Shown here in pieces: positions 12,331 through 21,734 of a stretch of DNA of 64,000 nucleotides. Location: positions 3,739,938-3,803,937 of the forward strand of contig NZ_KQ089822.1 of NCBI RefSeq assembly GCF_001037495.1. Reading direction: 5' to 3'. This DNA is from Citrobacter sp. MGH106. Lineage in GTDB: Bacteria > Pseudomonadota > Gammaproteobacteria > Enterobacterales > Enterobacteriaceae. Made by a program: the position numbers and the translations under genes. The notes below the pieces were generated by a model that worked only from the letters and a program-made list of their open reading frames with translations, was not told where the DNA came from and made no database searches. Within the stretch, counting starts at the first letter, position 1; the number at the start of each line of letters is the position of its first letter.

Positions 12331-12363
12331 AGATGGGGTCGTAACCCACGTCATCAAGGGGGG
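12331..12363 (-). promoter_or_regulatory. dnaK promoter P1 (sigma32)
   Basis: On the minus strand CCCCC-CTTGAT (12353-12363) is separated by 14 bases from CCCCATCT (12331-12338). This fits the heat-shock consensus CTTGAA-N13-17-CCCCATNT and matches the main dnaK promoter of E. coli. Confidence 0.9.
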
Positions 12364-12591
12364 CATGCAAATTTTTTTTAGCCCTGAGACCAGAAAACGA
12401 GATAAATGGAGCTGAAAAGCAACATGAGAAATAGTTACCAATCCAAATTTATTCATAAATCGAATAAAACAAAATAAGCCATTCACGAAAAAATTGTAAT
12501 AAAAAGAAAATATTACAAGAATGAATCGTTTTTCTGACAGCGGTAATATGGTGGCAGATTGCCACTTTTGAACCCGTCAAAGAGAAATCCC
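12364..12591. other. AT-rich spacer between dnaK promoter and yaaI
   Basis: No gene is visible. The segment is A/T-rich (for instance 12430-12530) and must hold the yaaI promoter, but I see no convincing -35/-10 pair. An AAAGAGAAA stretch before the yaaI ATG is a weak ribosome site. The yaaW gene that lies near here in K-12 is missing. Confidence 0.5.
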
Positions 12592-12996
12592 ATGAAATCC
12601 GTTTTAACGCTGTCTGTCAGCATGCTTTTCGGTCTTCTTCTGAGCAGCACAGCACATGCTAACGATCATAAAGTCCTCGGTATGATTGCGATGCCCAGAA
12701 ATCAAACCGACAGCCTCACGTTAAAAATCCCCGTTTGTCGCGTTGTGAAGCGCATCCAATTGACGGCAGATCGTGGCGATATTCATCTGAATGGAGCCTC
12801 CGTTTATTTTAAAGCATCACGCATGTCCAGCCAGAGCCTGAATGTCCCTTCGTCAATCAAAGAGGGGCAAACCACCAAATGGATCAATATCAATAGCGAC
12901 AACAACAATAAACGTTGTGTGTCGAAAATTACCTTCTCAGGCCAGTCGGTCAATTCTTCTGACATGGCGACGTTAAAAGTGATTGGCGACGACTAA
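12592..12996 (+). CDS. yaaI: Periplasmic UPF0412 protein YaaI
   Basis: A 134-aa exported protein of unknown function. I chose the ATG at 12592 ([17 protein letters not shown]), which gives the E. coli YaaI length and puts a typical signal peptide at the start with cleavage after STAHA (about residue 23). An earlier in-frame ATG at 12559 would add a non-homologous 11 residues. Two cysteines in the mature part (VCRVV and RCVSK) could form a disulfide. It is homologous to YaaI along its whole length; no reaction can be assigned. Confidence 0.92.
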   Translation: MKSVLTLSVSMLFGLLLSSTAHANDHKVLGMIAMPRNQTDSLTLKIPVCRVVKRIQLTADRGDIHLNGASVYFKASRMSSQSLNVPSSIKEGQTTKWININSDNNNKRCVSKITFSGQSVNSSDMATLKVIGDD

Positions 12997-13051
12997 ACCC
13001 TCTCCTTTACCTGCGCCAAATGTTCCCCCCACAAGCGTGATGCCTGTCACA

Positions 13052-13074
13052 GGGGAAAATAATTCATTTTCCCC
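13052..13074 (+). other. Hairpin after yaaI
   Basis: GGGGAAAAT (13052-13060) pairs with ATTTTCCCC (13066-13074), loop AATTC, followed by TTATTA. It may end yaaI transcription, but the T-run is poor. It also lies upstream of satP. Confidence 0.45.
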
Positions 13075-13189
13075 TTATTAGATCATAGACAGCCCACTCT
13101 CACCTGATTATTATGCCGCGCCCCGAAGACAGTGATCGTTATTCGGGGAAACTATTTCACCATTCAATCAATGATGATTTTGAGGAATT

Positions 13190-13756
13190 ATGGGCAACAC
13201 TAAGTTGGCTAATCCGGCACCGCTGGGCCTGATGGGCTTTGGCATGACCACCATTCTGCTTAACCTGCACAACGCGGGTTTCTTCGCCTTTGACGTTATT
13301 ATTCTGGCGATGGGAATTTTCTACGGCGGTATCGCGCAAATTTTTGCCGGCCTGCTGGAATATAAAAAAGGCAACACCTTCGGTTTAACCGCCTTTACCT
13401 CCTACGGCTCTTTCTGGCTGACGCTGGTTGCCATCCTGATCATGCCGAAAATGGGCCTGGCGGATGCAACAAATGGTCAGTTCCTGGGCATGTATCTGGG
13501 TCTGTGGGGCGTGTTCACACTGTTCATGTTCTTCGGCACGCTGAAAGCTAACCGTGCTTTGCAGTTTGTCTTCCTGAGCCTGACGGTGCTGTTCGCCCTG
13601 CTGGCTGTTGGCAACATTGCAGGTAACGAAGGAGTTATCCATTTCGCTGGCTGGGTTGGTTTAGTGTGTGGCGCAAGCGCCATTTACCTGGCAATGGGTG
13701 AAGTGCTGAACGAACAGTTTGGCCGTACTATCCTGCCGATTGGTGAAATGCACTAA
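13190..13756 (+). CDS. satP: Acetate/succinate:proton symporter SatP (YaaH)
   Basis: Inner-membrane transporter of the GPR1/FUN34/YaaH (AceTr) family, 188 aa with six predicted membrane helices. The family signature NPAPLGL is at residues 8-14. E. coli SatP carries acetate and succinate, and its homologues form hexameric channels. The ATG at 13190 follows GAGGA. The gene is convergent with the added MFS transporter and ends at a strong bidirectional hairpin. Confidence 0.96.
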   Translation: MGNTKLANPAPLGLMGFGMTTILLNLHNAGFFAFDVIILAMGIFYGGIAQIFAGLLEYKKGNTFGLTAFTSYGSFWLTLVAILIMPKMGLADATNGQFLGMYLGLWGVFTLFMFFGTLKANRALQFVFLSLTVLFALLAVGNIAGNEGVIHFAGWVGLVCGASAIYLAMGEVLNEQFGRTILPIGEMH

Positions 13757-13766
13757 TCTATTCCGT

Positions 13767-13789
13767 TATCCCCCCCTTGCGGGGGGATA
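13767..13789. terminator. Bidirectional terminator between satP and the MFS gene
   Basis: A 9-bp stem TATCCCCCC (13767-13775) with GGGGGGATA (13781-13789) lies between the convergent stop codons and is followed by ATTTCTT on the plus strand. Confidence 0.75.
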
Positions 13790-13793
13790 TTTC

Positions 13794-15101
13794 TTACAGG
13801 CGCTGCAACTCTCCCTGTACGTCCGTATCGCGATGATAAATATCCTGTCGCAGCCAAATTCCCAGTCCTAACCCTACCAGTGATAACGCCAGCACGTACC
13901 AGGCTGGAGCCATTGGCGACACACTCATCAACATTGTCACTGCAATCGGCGTCAGACCGCCAAAAATGGCATACGAGACATTGTAGGAAAAAGAGATGCC
14001 GGTAAAGCGAACTTCCGCTGGAAACGCCCGCACCATCACGTAAGGTACGGCTCCGACCACGCCGACACATAAACCGACCAGGCCATATAAAAGAAACAGG
14101 TGTTCAGGATAAATACCGGCAAGGTGATAGAAAAACCAGCTGGAACAGGCCAGCAGCAGGCTACCGATAATAAAGGTTTTGCTGGCACCAACTCTGTCGA
14201 CAATAAAGCCGGCCAGCAGACATCCCACACACAGCATAATGGTGGCGACGCTGTTGGCTTGTAGCGTCAGAGCGGGCGCAAAGCCATACTGTTTTTGCAG
14301 CCAGACAGGCGACATCAGGATCACCACCACAATACCGGCCGAAAGCAGCCAGGTCAGTAGCATCGAAATTACCACCGCTTTTTTATGCTTGCTGACAACC
14401 GATTTAACCGGCAGTTCTTCCGCCAGCGCTTTACGCGCCTGCATTTCAAGGAAGATCGGTGTTTCCTGCAACCAACGGCGCAGGTACATCGCCACCAGCC
14501 CAAACGCCCCCCCTAAGAGGAAAGGAATACGCCAGCCGTACTCATGTACGGCCTGCGGTGTCAGGCTTGTATTGACCAGCGTTGCAACCACTGACCCCAA
14601 CAGAATACCGACTGTCAATCCGGCGGTCAGTGTTCCGCAGGCAATACCAATACGGCGTTCCGGGACATGTTCTGCCACAAACACCCACGCCCCCGGAACT
14701 TCTCCACCAATGGCAGCGCCCTGCAAAATACGCATCAGCAGCAACAACAGCGGTGCCAGAATCCCCATCGAGGTGTAAGTCGGTAACAGGCCAATCGCCA
14801 GCGTCGGTATCGCCATCAGCAAAATGCTCAAAGTGAACATTTTCTTACGCCCCACCAGATCGCCAAAATGCGCCATGATGATGCCACCCAACGGACGCGC
14901 CAGATATCCTGCGGCAAAAATACCAAAGGTTTGGACCTGACGTAGCCATTCCGGGATGTCTGCGGGGAAAAATAATTCGCCAACGACTGAGGCAAAGAAG
15001 ACAAAAATAATGAAATCATAAAACTCCAGCGCCCCGCCGAGGGCAGCAAGCGAAAGGGTTTTAGAATCCTGGCGATTCAGCGGTCGAGAGTGTTGTGACA
15101 T
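13794..15101 (-). CDS. MFS transporter, metabolite:H+ symporter type
   Basis: A 435-aa inner-membrane secondary transporter with about twelve helices. The N-terminal half has HFGDLVGRKK between helices 2 and 3, the MFS motif A in the form used by the ProP/KgtP/ShiA/YhjE (MHS) group, and RILQGAAIGGEVPGAW fits the motif-B region of that group. The substrate cannot be read from sequence; relatives carry osmolytes, dicarboxylates, citrate or shikimate. K-12 and, as far as I recall, Salmonella have no gene between satP and mog, so this is a lineage-specific addition. The start MSQHSRPLNRQ at 15101 is the first in-frame ATG. It is transcribed alone on the minus strand, 123 bases after mog. Confidence 0.88.
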   Translation of the reverse strand: MSQHSRPLNRQDSKTLSLAALGGALEFYDFIIFVFFASVVGELFFPADIPEWLRQVQTFGIFAAGYLARPLGGIIMAHFGDLVGRKKMFTLSILLMAIPTLAIGLLPTYTSMGILAPLLLLLMRILQGAAIGGEVPGAWVFVAEHVPERRIGIACGTLTAGLTVGILLGSVVATLVNTSLTPQAVHEYGWRIPFLLGGAFGLVAMYLRRWLQETPIFLEMQARKALAEELPVKSVVSKHKKAVVISMLLTWLLSAGIVVVILMSPVWLQKQYGFAPALTLQANSVATIMLCVGCLLAGFIVDRVGASKTFIIGSLLLACSSWFFYHLAGIYPEHLFLLYGLVGLCVGVVGAVPYVMVRAFPAEVRFTGISFSYNVSYAIFGGLTPIAVTMLMSVSPMAPAWYVLALSLVGLGLGIWLRQDIYHRDTDVQGELQRL

Positions 15102-15224
15102 AGCAAACCATGAGTCAGTGGAGTCATTGAACGTTTTGTCGATACGTGTAAATTAAAAATTACTATATCGTAAACAATTCAACACTCCACCATCATTGTC
15201 ATTTATATCACAAATAGGCTACTT

Positions 15225-15812
15225 TCAGGCGTTTGTATCGCGTATTGCGCTTTTTGGTCGAAAAGATGCTACCACTGCCGGTGCGGTTTCCACGTATGGT
15301 CCATCCAGCAACTGTATACAATACGGTACACTTGCAAAAATACCCGGTACAATAACCTTACCGTCGGCACCTTTCACGCCTTCCAGCGTCTCTTTGATCG
15401 ATTTAGGTTGCCCAGGCAGGTTCAGGATCAACGCCTGCTTACGAATCACCCCGACCTGGCGGGAGAGGATCGCCGTAGGGACAAAGTGCAGACTAATCTG
15501 GCGCATTTGCTCACCAAAACCAGGCATTTGGCGGTCGGCAACAGCCAGCGTCGCATCCGGTGTCACATCGCGACGTGCCGGACCGGTGCCTCCGGTGGTC
15601 AACACCAGATGACAACTCATTTCATCAACCAGTTCGCACAACGTTTGTTCGATGATCGCCTGCTCATCCGGGATTAGCCGCGTTTGTAGCTCAAAAGGGG
15701 TCGTCAGGGCCGATGCCAGCCACTCTTCGAGAGCAGGGATCCCCTTATCCTGGTAAACGCCACTGGAGGCTCGGTCAGAAATGGAAACTAGGCCAATGCG
15801 TAAAGTGTTCAT
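15225..15812 (-). CDS. mog: Molybdopterin adenylyltransferase Mog
   Basis: Adenylates molybdopterin before MoeA inserts molybdate, giving molybdenum cofactor. It is 195 aa, the E. coli length, with the MoaB/Mog fold and the binding motif TTGGTGPARRDVTPDA. Cytosolic. It follows talB on the same strand after a strong hairpin, so it probably has its own promoter. Confidence 0.96.
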   Translation of the reverse strand: MNTLRIGLVSISDRASSGVYQDKGIPALEEWLASALTTPFELQTRLIPDEQAIIEQTLCELVDEMSCHLVLTTGGTGPARRDVTPDATLAVADRQMPGFGEQMRQISLHFVPTAILSRQVGVIRKQALILNLPGQPKSIKETLEGVKGADGKVIVPGIFASVPYCIQLLDGPYVETAPAVVASFRPKSAIRDTNA

Positions 15813-15900
15813 GATTATTCCGTTTAAACAGTCTCGTTAAACAGAATGATACACTGCGGAGGAAGCGACAGACAGGTTTCAGAAGAGGTATAGAACGAGA

Positions 15901-15924
15901 GCGTGACCGGAAGCCCGGTCACGC
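15901..15924 (-). terminator. Hairpin after talB
   Basis: GCGTGACCGG (15901-15910) pairs perfectly with CCGGTCACGC (15915-15924) with a 4-base loop, nine bases after the talB stop. The 3' flank on the minus strand (CTCTCGTTC) is only moderately T-rich. Confidence 0.7.
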
Positions 15925-15932
15925 TTAAATGA

Positions 15933-16886
15933 TTACAGCAGATCGCCGATCATTTTTTCCAGTTTACCCTGGTCTACAGCAAACTTACGGATACCATCCG
16001 CCAGTTTGTCTACAGCCATCGGATCCTGGTTGTGCTGCCACAGGAACTCAGCTTCAGTGATGCGTGCCGGACGCGCCTTCACTTCACCGGAGAAGGACAG
16101 TTTACGCTCGATAGCACCTTCGCTTTCCGCCAGCTCTTTCAGCAGTGCCGGAGCAATCGTCAGACGATCGCAGCCTGCCAGCTCAATGATTTCGCCGATG
16201 TTACGGAAGCTCGCGCCCATAACCACAGTTTCATAACCGTGTTGTTTGTAATACTCGTAGATTTCCGTAACGGAAACCACACCTGGATCTTCTGCCGGTG
16301 CATACTCTTTCTTGTCGGTATTCGCTTTGTACCAGTCAAGAATACGGCCAACGAACGGAGAGATCAGGTATACGCCAGCTTCTGCACATGCGCGCGCCTG
16401 CGCGAAGGAGAACAGCAGGGTCAAGTTACAGTTAATGCCTTCTTTTTCCAGCTGCTCCGCGGCACGGATACCCTGCCAGGTAGAAGCCAGTTTGATCAGA
16501 ATACGATCGTTGCTGATGCCAGCATCGTTGTACAGTTTGATCAGGCGTTTTGCTTTCGCGATAGATGCGTCAGTGTCGTAGGACAGACGAGCGTCAACTT
16601 CGGTGGAGATGCGACCCGGGACCAGCTTCAGGATCTCCAGACCAATGTTCACCGCCAGTTTGTCAGTTGCATCGACGATCTGCTGTGCGCGGTCGTTACT
16701 CTGCTGCTTAGCCCAGGCGACAGCATCATCAATCAGCTTACGGTATTCCGGGATCTGCGCTGCGTTAAGAATGAGAGAAGGGTTAGTTGTGGCATCCTGA
16801 GGCTGATACAGCTTCATTGCCGCGATGTCTCCGGTGTCGGCCACTACAGTGGTGAACTGACGAAGGGAGGTCAATTTGTCCGTCAT
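15933..16886 (-). CDS. talB: Transaldolase B
   Basis: Pentose-phosphate enzyme that moves a dihydroxyacetone unit from sedoheptulose-7-P to glyceraldehyde-3-P. I start at ATG 16886 ([11 protein letters not shown]), giving 317 aa as in E. coli; 21 further in-frame codons upstream have no homology. The Schiff-base lysine is Lys132 in [12 protein letters not shown], and the conserved DATTNPSL is at 31-38. It is divergent from yaaJ across a 273-base region. Confidence 0.98.
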   Translation of the reverse strand: MTDKLTSLRQFTTVVADTGDIAAMKLYQPQDATTNPSLILNAAQIPEYRKLIDDAVAWAKQQSNDRAQQIVDATDKLAVNIGLEILKLVPGRISTEVDARLSYDTDASIAKAKRLIKLYNDAGISNDRILIKLASTWQGIRAAEQLEKEGINCNLTLLFSFAQARACAEAGVYLISPFVGRILDWYKANTDKKEYAPAEDPGVVSVTEIYEYYKQHGYETVVMGASFRNIGEIIELAGCDRLTIAPALLKELAESEGAIERKLSFSGEVKARPARITEAEFLWQHNQDPMAVDKLADGIRKFAVDQGKLEKMIGDLL

Positions 16887-17087
16887 GATAGCGTTTCTCT
16901 TTAAACAGCTTGTTAGGGGGATGTAACCGATCTTCCCTGATGATAGCACGACGCACTCTCAGCGCAACCGCCGGGATTGCCCGACCTGCCGTTCAGCTCT
17001 GATTACGCATCTCCAGACCAGCCATGCGCAATTAAGGGGGAGACCTGATGTATGATAAACTCCCGCTATCAATCTCATGACAAGGTA

Positions 17088-17118
17088 TATACTGTTCGCT
17101 AATTGGTAGCGCTTACAC
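17088..17118 (+). promoter_or_regulatory. Possible yaaJ promoter with LacI/GalR-type operator
   Basis: A -10-like TATACT lies at 17088-17093. Just downstream, 17103-17118 reads on the minus strand GTGTAAGCGCTACCAA, which matches the GalR/GalS-type half-site pattern GTGKAANCGNTTNCAC at 14 of 16 positions around the central CG. Placement over the expected start of transcription would suit repression. The regulator is unknown. Confidence 0.4.
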
Positions 17119-17159
17119 GGGATTATTCGCGCTTGCCGGCATCAACAAGAGGGATGTTA

Positions 17160-18590
17160 ATGCCTGATTTTTTCTCATTTATTAATGAAGTACTCTGGGG
17201 ATCGGTGATGATCTACCTCCTGCTAGGCGCAGGGTGTTGGTTCACTTACCGTACGGGATTTGTCCAGTTTCGCTACGTTCGCCAGTTTGGCAAAAGTCTT
17301 AAAAATAGTCTCAGCCCACAGCCGGGCGGTTTAACATCATTTCAGGCACTGTGTACCAGCCTTGCGGCTCGTATCGGAAGCGGAAACCTGGCTGGCGTTG
17401 CACTGGCTATTGCTGCAGGTGGCGCTGGTGCTGTCTTCTGGATGTGGGTCTCTGCCCTGATTGGTATGGCGACCTCGTTTGCCGAGTGCTCACTCGCACA
17501 ACTGTATAAAGAGCGCGACAGTAAGGGGCAGTTTCGCGGCGGGCCTGCGTGGTATATGGCTCGCGGACTGGGCATGCGCTGGATGGGCGTCCTCTTTGCT
17601 ATCTTCTTACTCATTGCTTATGGCCTGATTTTTAACAGCGTCCAGGCAAACTCTGTCTCTCGTGCGCTGGAATTTGCTTTCGACATCCCTCCTCTTGCAT
17701 CCGGTATCTCGCTGGCATTGCTGTCTTTACTGGCTATAATCGGCGGAATTAAAGGTGTTGCCCGCTTGATGCAATGGTTCGTTCCGTTAATGGCTTTGTT
17801 GTGGGTTGGCTGTAGCATTGCCATTTGTCTGTGGCATATCGGCCAGATCCCAGAGATCATCGTCACCATTGTGAAGAGTGCATTTGGCTGGCAGGAAGCC
17901 GCCGCCGGTGCAGCCGGGTATACGCTAAGCCAGGCCATTGCCAGTGGCTTTCAACGCGGTATGTTTTCGAATGAGGCCGGAATGGGTTCAACCCCTAACG
18001 CTGCGGCTTCAGCCGCCTCATGGCCTCCGCATCCTGCCGCACAAGGTATTGTGCAAATGATTGGCGTGCTGGGTGATACACTGATTATCTGTACAGCCAG
18101 CGCAATGATTATTCTTCTGGCAGGGAATGGAACTACATATGTCCCAATGGAAGGTATCCAGTTGGTTCAGAAAGCCATGGTATCGCTAACAGGTGAATGG
18201 GGCGCGGGATTCGTCGCTCTGATTGTTATCCTTTTTGCTTTCAGTTCGATCGTCGCCAACTACATCTATGCGGAAAACAACCTGGTCTTTTTGAATCTGG
18301 ACAATATCCGGGTCATCTGGCTTTTACGTATCACGACAGTCTGCACTGTAATTGCAGGAACATTACTCCAGTTTCCGCTGGTGTGGCAGTTAGCCGACAT
18401 TATCATGGCCTGTATGGCCATCACTAATCTGACGGCAATTTTACTGCTGTCCCCGGTTGTCCACACTCTTGCCAGCGATTACCTGCGTCAGCGAAAACTC
18501 GGCGTGCGACCAGAATTTGATCCACACCGTTATCCTGATATCAGACAACAGCTTGCACCGGAAACATGGCATGAACCGCCCCACAACTAG
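17160..18590 (+). CDS. yaaJ: Alanine/glycine:cation symporter family protein YaaJ
   Basis: Inner-membrane Na+/amino-acid symporter of the AGCS family (SSF/APC-like fold), 476 aa with about ten or eleven helices. I use the ATG at 17160 ([14 protein letters not shown]) because it aligns with E. coli YaaJ and has AGAGGGA eight bases upstream; the longer reading frame from 17103 runs through the promoter. The AGCS signature region is visible ([18 protein letters not shown], then [17 protein letters not shown]). Substrate in vivo is not established. It lies 77 bases before yaaA on the same strand. Confidence 0.94.
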   Translation: MPDFFSFINEVLWGSVMIYLLLGAGCWFTYRTGFVQFRYVRQFGKSLKNSLSPQPGGLTSFQALCTSLAARIGSGNLAGVALAIAAGGAGAVFWMWVSALIGMATSFAECSLAQLYKERDSKGQFRGGPAWYMARGLGMRWMGVLFAIFLLIAYGLIFNSVQANSVSRALEFAFDIPPLASGISLALLSLLAIIGGIKGVARLMQWFVPLMALLWVGCSIAICLWHIGQIPEIIVTIVKSAFGWQEAAAGAAGYTLSQAIASGFQRGMFSNEAGMGSTPNAAASAASWPPHPAAQGIVQMIGVLGDTLIICTASAMIILLAGNGTTYVPMEGIQLVQKAMVSLTGEWGAGFVALIVILFAFSSIVANYIYAENNLVFLNLDNIRVIWLLRITTVCTVIAGTLLQFPLVWQLADIIMACMAITNLTAILLLSPVVHTLASDYLRQRKLGVRPEFDPHRYPDIRQQLAPETWHEPPHN

Positions 18591-18667
18591 CCAGGCAATT
18601 GCAACCATCGATCAATTCTGTCGTTTTTTTTGCTAAAGTCGCAGTAAATTTCCTGCAAGGACTGGAT

Positions 18668-19441
18668 ATGCTGATTCTGATTTCACCTGCAAAAACACTC
18701 GACTACCAAAGTCCGCTGGCCACCACTCGCCATACGCTGCCCGAGCTGCTGGATCACTCCCAGCAGCTTATTCATACCGCACGCCAGCTCTCTGCACCGC
18801 AGATTGGCAAGCTGATGGGGATTAGCGACAAGCTGGCGGACCTGAATGCCACCCGCTTTCATGACTGGCAGCCTGATTTCACACCTGAGAATGCGCGTCA
18901 GGCGATTCTGGCGTTTAAGGGCGATGTCTACACCGGATTGCAGGCAGAAACCTTCAGTGAGGCGGATTTTGATTTCGCTCAGCAGCATTTGCGCATGCTA
19001 TCCGGACTGTATGGCGTTTTACGCCCACTGGACCTGATGCAGCCTTATCGTCTGGAAATGGGCATCCGTCTTGCCAATACGAAGGGGAAAGATCTCTACC
19101 AGTTCTGGGGAGATATCATCACAGACAAACTAAATGAAGCGCTGGAAGCACAAGGCGACAACGTGGTGGTTAACCTCGCCTCTGATGAATATTTCAAATC
19201 CGTGAAGCCGAAAAAGCTAAACGCGGAGCTGATCAAACCCGTTTTCCTCGATGAGAAAAATGGCAAATTCAAAGTCATCAGTTTCTATGCCAAAAAGGCA
19301 CGTGGCCTGATGAGCCGCTACATCATTGAAAACCGTTTAACAAAGCCAGAACAGCTTGAGGCGTTTAACAGTGACGGCTATTTCTTTGATGAAGAAGCGT
19401 CAGGGAACGGTGAACTGGTGTTTAAACGTCACGAACAGTGA
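18668..19441 (+). CDS. yaaA: Peroxide stress resistance protein YaaA
   Basis: DUF328/UPF0246 protein that limits intracellular free iron and protects DNA under hydrogen peroxide in E. coli (OxyR regulon). It is 257 aa. The start [16 protein letters not shown] at 18668 has AAGGA at 18657-18661; the ATG at 18599 is too far upstream. Family features include the N-terminal ISPAKTLD and the conserved [12 protein letters not shown] and [10 protein letters not shown] stretches thought to contact DNA. It is convergent with thrC over a REP unit; yaaX, which lies here in K-12, is absent. Confidence 0.95.
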   Translation: MLILISPAKTLDYQSPLATTRHTLPELLDHSQQLIHTARQLSAPQIGKLMGISDKLADLNATRFHDWQPDFTPENARQAILAFKGDVYTGLQAETFSEADFDFAQQHLRMLSGLYGVLRPLDLMQPYRLEMGIRLANTKGKDLYQFWGDIITDKLNEALEAQGDNVVVNLASDEYFKSVKPKKLNAELIKPVFLDEKNGKFKVISFYAKKARGLMSRYIIENRLTKPEQLEAFNSDGYFFDEEASGNGELVFKRHEQ

Positions 19442-19474
19442 TTTGTTTAGCAATAGAGATTAACCAACAGATTT

Positions 19475-19507
19475 TGTAGGCCCGGTAAGCGCATGCGCTA
19501 CCGGGCA
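19475..19507. repeat. REP unit between yaaA and thrC
   Basis: TGTAGGCCCGGTAAGCGCAT followed by GCGCTACCGGGC forms a REP palindrome (GCCCGGTA from 19480 pairs with TACCGGGC ending 19506) between convergent stop codons. Confidence 0.85.
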
Positions 19508-19513
19508 CTATAG

Positions 19514-20800
19514 TTAGCTGCGGGTCATCATCAACTGACGCAGCGCGGCAAAATCGGCGGGTAAGTGATGGGAGAGCAGAGGTAAGTCCGCACGCTCCGC
19601 CAGCTCTTTTGGCAGATCCAGCGTCACATCAAGAATCTCTTCAACGCTTTCTTTAAACTTCGCCGGATGCGCAGTACCGAGGAACAAACCATACTCGCCC
19701 GGATTTAACTGGTCACGTAAAGCGCGGTAAGCGACGGCTGCATGCGGCTCAGAGGTGTATCCAACCGCCTGTAGTTCACGCATGGTTTCCTGAGTGGTTG
19801 CATCATCAACGGCCGCATAACCCAGCTCACTCAGACGCCAGATTTTACGGCGGAACAGTTCTTCCACTCGCGGCCAGTTGTTCGGCTGGCTGACATCCAT
19901 TGCATTCGATAAGGTTGCCTGCGTTGCTTTCGGTGTCCATTCACCACCTTGCAGGAAACGCGGAACCGTATCATTGACGTTAGTTGCTGCGATAAAGCGC
20001 TTCACTGGCAGACCAAGGGATTTCGCCAGCAGGCCGGCCGTCAGATCGCCAAAGTTACCGCTGGGAACGGAAATCACCAGTTGATTCCGCGCCTCTTGTG
20101 GCAGTTGGGCAACGGCTTCAAAGTAGTAACAAATTTGTGCCAGTAGACGACTGATGTTGATCGAGTTAGCCGAATTTAGCCCCAGAGCCACTTTCAGTTC
20201 CTCGTCATCAAACGCCTGTTTAACCAGAGCCTGACAGGCATCAAAATCACCATCGATGGCAACGGTTTCGATATTCCCACCCAACGTACAGAACAATTTT
20301 TCCTGTAATGGACTGATCTTACCGTTCGGATAGAGGATCACCACGCGCACATTTTTCAAACCATAAAAAGCATGTGCGACTGCAGCACCGGTATCTCCGG
20401 AGGTCGCCGTCAGGATAGTAACCGGCTTATCGCCGCTGATATGTGTCAGCATTTGCGCCATAAAGCGGCCACCGAAATCTTTAAATGCCAGTGTTGGGCC
20501 GTGGAACAGCTCAAGACAGCCGACATCACCTTCAACCTGAGCGACCGGCGCCGGGAAAGCAAACGCTGCGCCCACACGCTCGGCAAGGATCTCCTGAGGG
20601 ATTTCATCACCAATAAATGAGGAGAGGATCCTGGTACTACGGCTGACAAAGTCTTGCTTCAGCATGTCATCAATTTCAGTCAGACTAAATTCCGGCAGAT
20701 CGTGCGGGAAAAATAGCCCCTGCTTTTTACCTAACCCTTGCGTGACGGCCTGCGCGAAACTGACCTGCTCGTTATGATCTTTAAGATTGTAGAGTTTCAT
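19514..20800 (-). CDS. thrC: Threonine synthase
   Basis: PLP enzyme that converts O-phosphohomoserine to threonine. It is 428 aa, the E. coli length. The PLP lysine is Lys107 in HGPTLAFKDFGG, and the phosphate-binding loop SGDTGAA is present further on. It is the last gene of thrLABC; its ATG is three bases after the thrB stop, implying coupled translation. Confidence 0.98.
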   Translation of the reverse strand: MKLYNLKDHNEQVSFAQAVTQGLGKKQGLFFPHDLPEFSLTEIDDMLKQDFVSRSTRILSSFIGDEIPQEILAERVGAAFAFPAPVAQVEGDVGCLELFHGPTLAFKDFGGRFMAQMLTHISGDKPVTILTATSGDTGAAVAHAFYGLKNVRVVILYPNGKISPLQEKLFCTLGGNIETVAIDGDFDACQALVKQAFDDEELKVALGLNSANSINISRLLAQICYYFEAVAQLPQEARNQLVISVPSGNFGDLTAGLLAKSLGLPVKRFIAATNVNDTVPRFLQGGEWTPKATQATLSNAMDVSQPNNWPRVEELFRRKIWRLSELGYAAVDDATTQETMRELQAVGYTSEPHAAVAYRALRDQLNPGEYGLFLGTAHPAKFKESVEEILDVTLDLPKELAERADLPLLSHHLPADFAALRQLMMTRS

Positions 20801-20803
20801 TTA

Positions 20804-21733
20804 TTATCCCAGTACCCGTGCGCCCGCCGTGTCCAGCCGGCAAATATGAACAAAGCCTTCCTGATTTTGTAAGTAATTTTTATCCAGCCAGTCTGCTACA
20901 CGCTGTGCCGTATCCGGCTTATCGCACAAGGCAAACAGCGTCGGTCCTGACCCGGAGATCCCACTGGCCAACGCGCCAATTTCCGCCACCGCCTGACGTG
21001 CCTGGCTAAAGCCGGGCAGTAAGCGGGTGCGATACGGTTCCGCAATCACATCCTTCATCAACTTCGCGGCCAGTTGAGGCTGGCGGGAATAGCAGGCATG
21101 GATAAATCCAGCCAGATGACGCCCATGGGCAATACAGTCCTGGCGGCGATACTGCGCAGGTAAAATCGCCCGCGCTTCCGCCGTAGACACTTTAATACCC
21201 GGATACGCCAGCACCCACAGCCATTCATCAAATCCTGGCACCTGCTGGCTAATGATGCCGTTTTCTTCAATCATTAACTGCATGCCGCCCAAAAAGCACG
21301 GGGCGACATTGTCGTAATGGATACTGCCGGAGATACGCCCTTCCAGCTCGCCCATAATCGCCAGCAAGCGCATATCGTTAAGCGGCTTCCCGCAGTACTC
21401 ATTCATCGCGACCAGAGCAGCAACGACAGAGCAGGCGCTGGAGCCTAACCCGGAGCCAATCGGCATATTTTTTTCCAGCGTCATGCTCACCGGAATATGT
21501 TTACCCAGTTCCTGGCAGAACCGCTCCCAGCACTGATAAACGATATTTTCCCGCGGCTCTGACGGCAACTTGTTGGCAAAGCGTCCGAGGTTGTTCAGGC
21601 TGAAGCTATCAGCCGCTTCGACGCTGACAACATCCCCCAACAGAGAACCATCAACGGGTGTTACCGCCGCCCCGAGCACATCAAACCCGACGCTCATATT
21701 GGCACTGGAAGCCGGGGCATAAACTCTAACCAT
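20804..21733 (-). CDS. thrB: Homoserine kinase
   Basis: GHMP-family kinase that phosphorylates homoserine, the fourth step to threonine. It is 309 aa, with the ATP-binding loop [17 protein letters not shown] at about residues 90-106 and the C-terminal [12 protein letters not shown] motif. Its ATG lies one base after the thrA stop and its stop three bases before thrC. Confidence 0.98.
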   Translation of the reverse strand: MVRVYAPASSANMSVGFDVLGAAVTPVDGSLLGDVVSVEAADSFSLNNLGRFANKLPSEPRENIVYQCWERFCQELGKHIPVSMTLEKNMPIGSGLGSSACSVVAALVAMNEYCGKPLNDMRLLAIMGELEGRISGSIHYDNVAPCFLGGMQLMIEENGIISQQVPGFDEWLWVLAYPGIKVSTAEARAILPAQYRRQDCIAHGRHLAGFIHACYSRQPQLAAKLMKDVIAEPYRTRLLPGFSQARQAVAEIGALASGISGSGPTLFALCDKPDTAQRVADWLDKNYLQNQEGFVHICRLDTAGARVLG

Positions 21734-21734
21734 T

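Noticed and set aside
16032-16904. A 290-codon frame antisense to talB
   Set aside because: Shadow of talB codon bias with no independent support.
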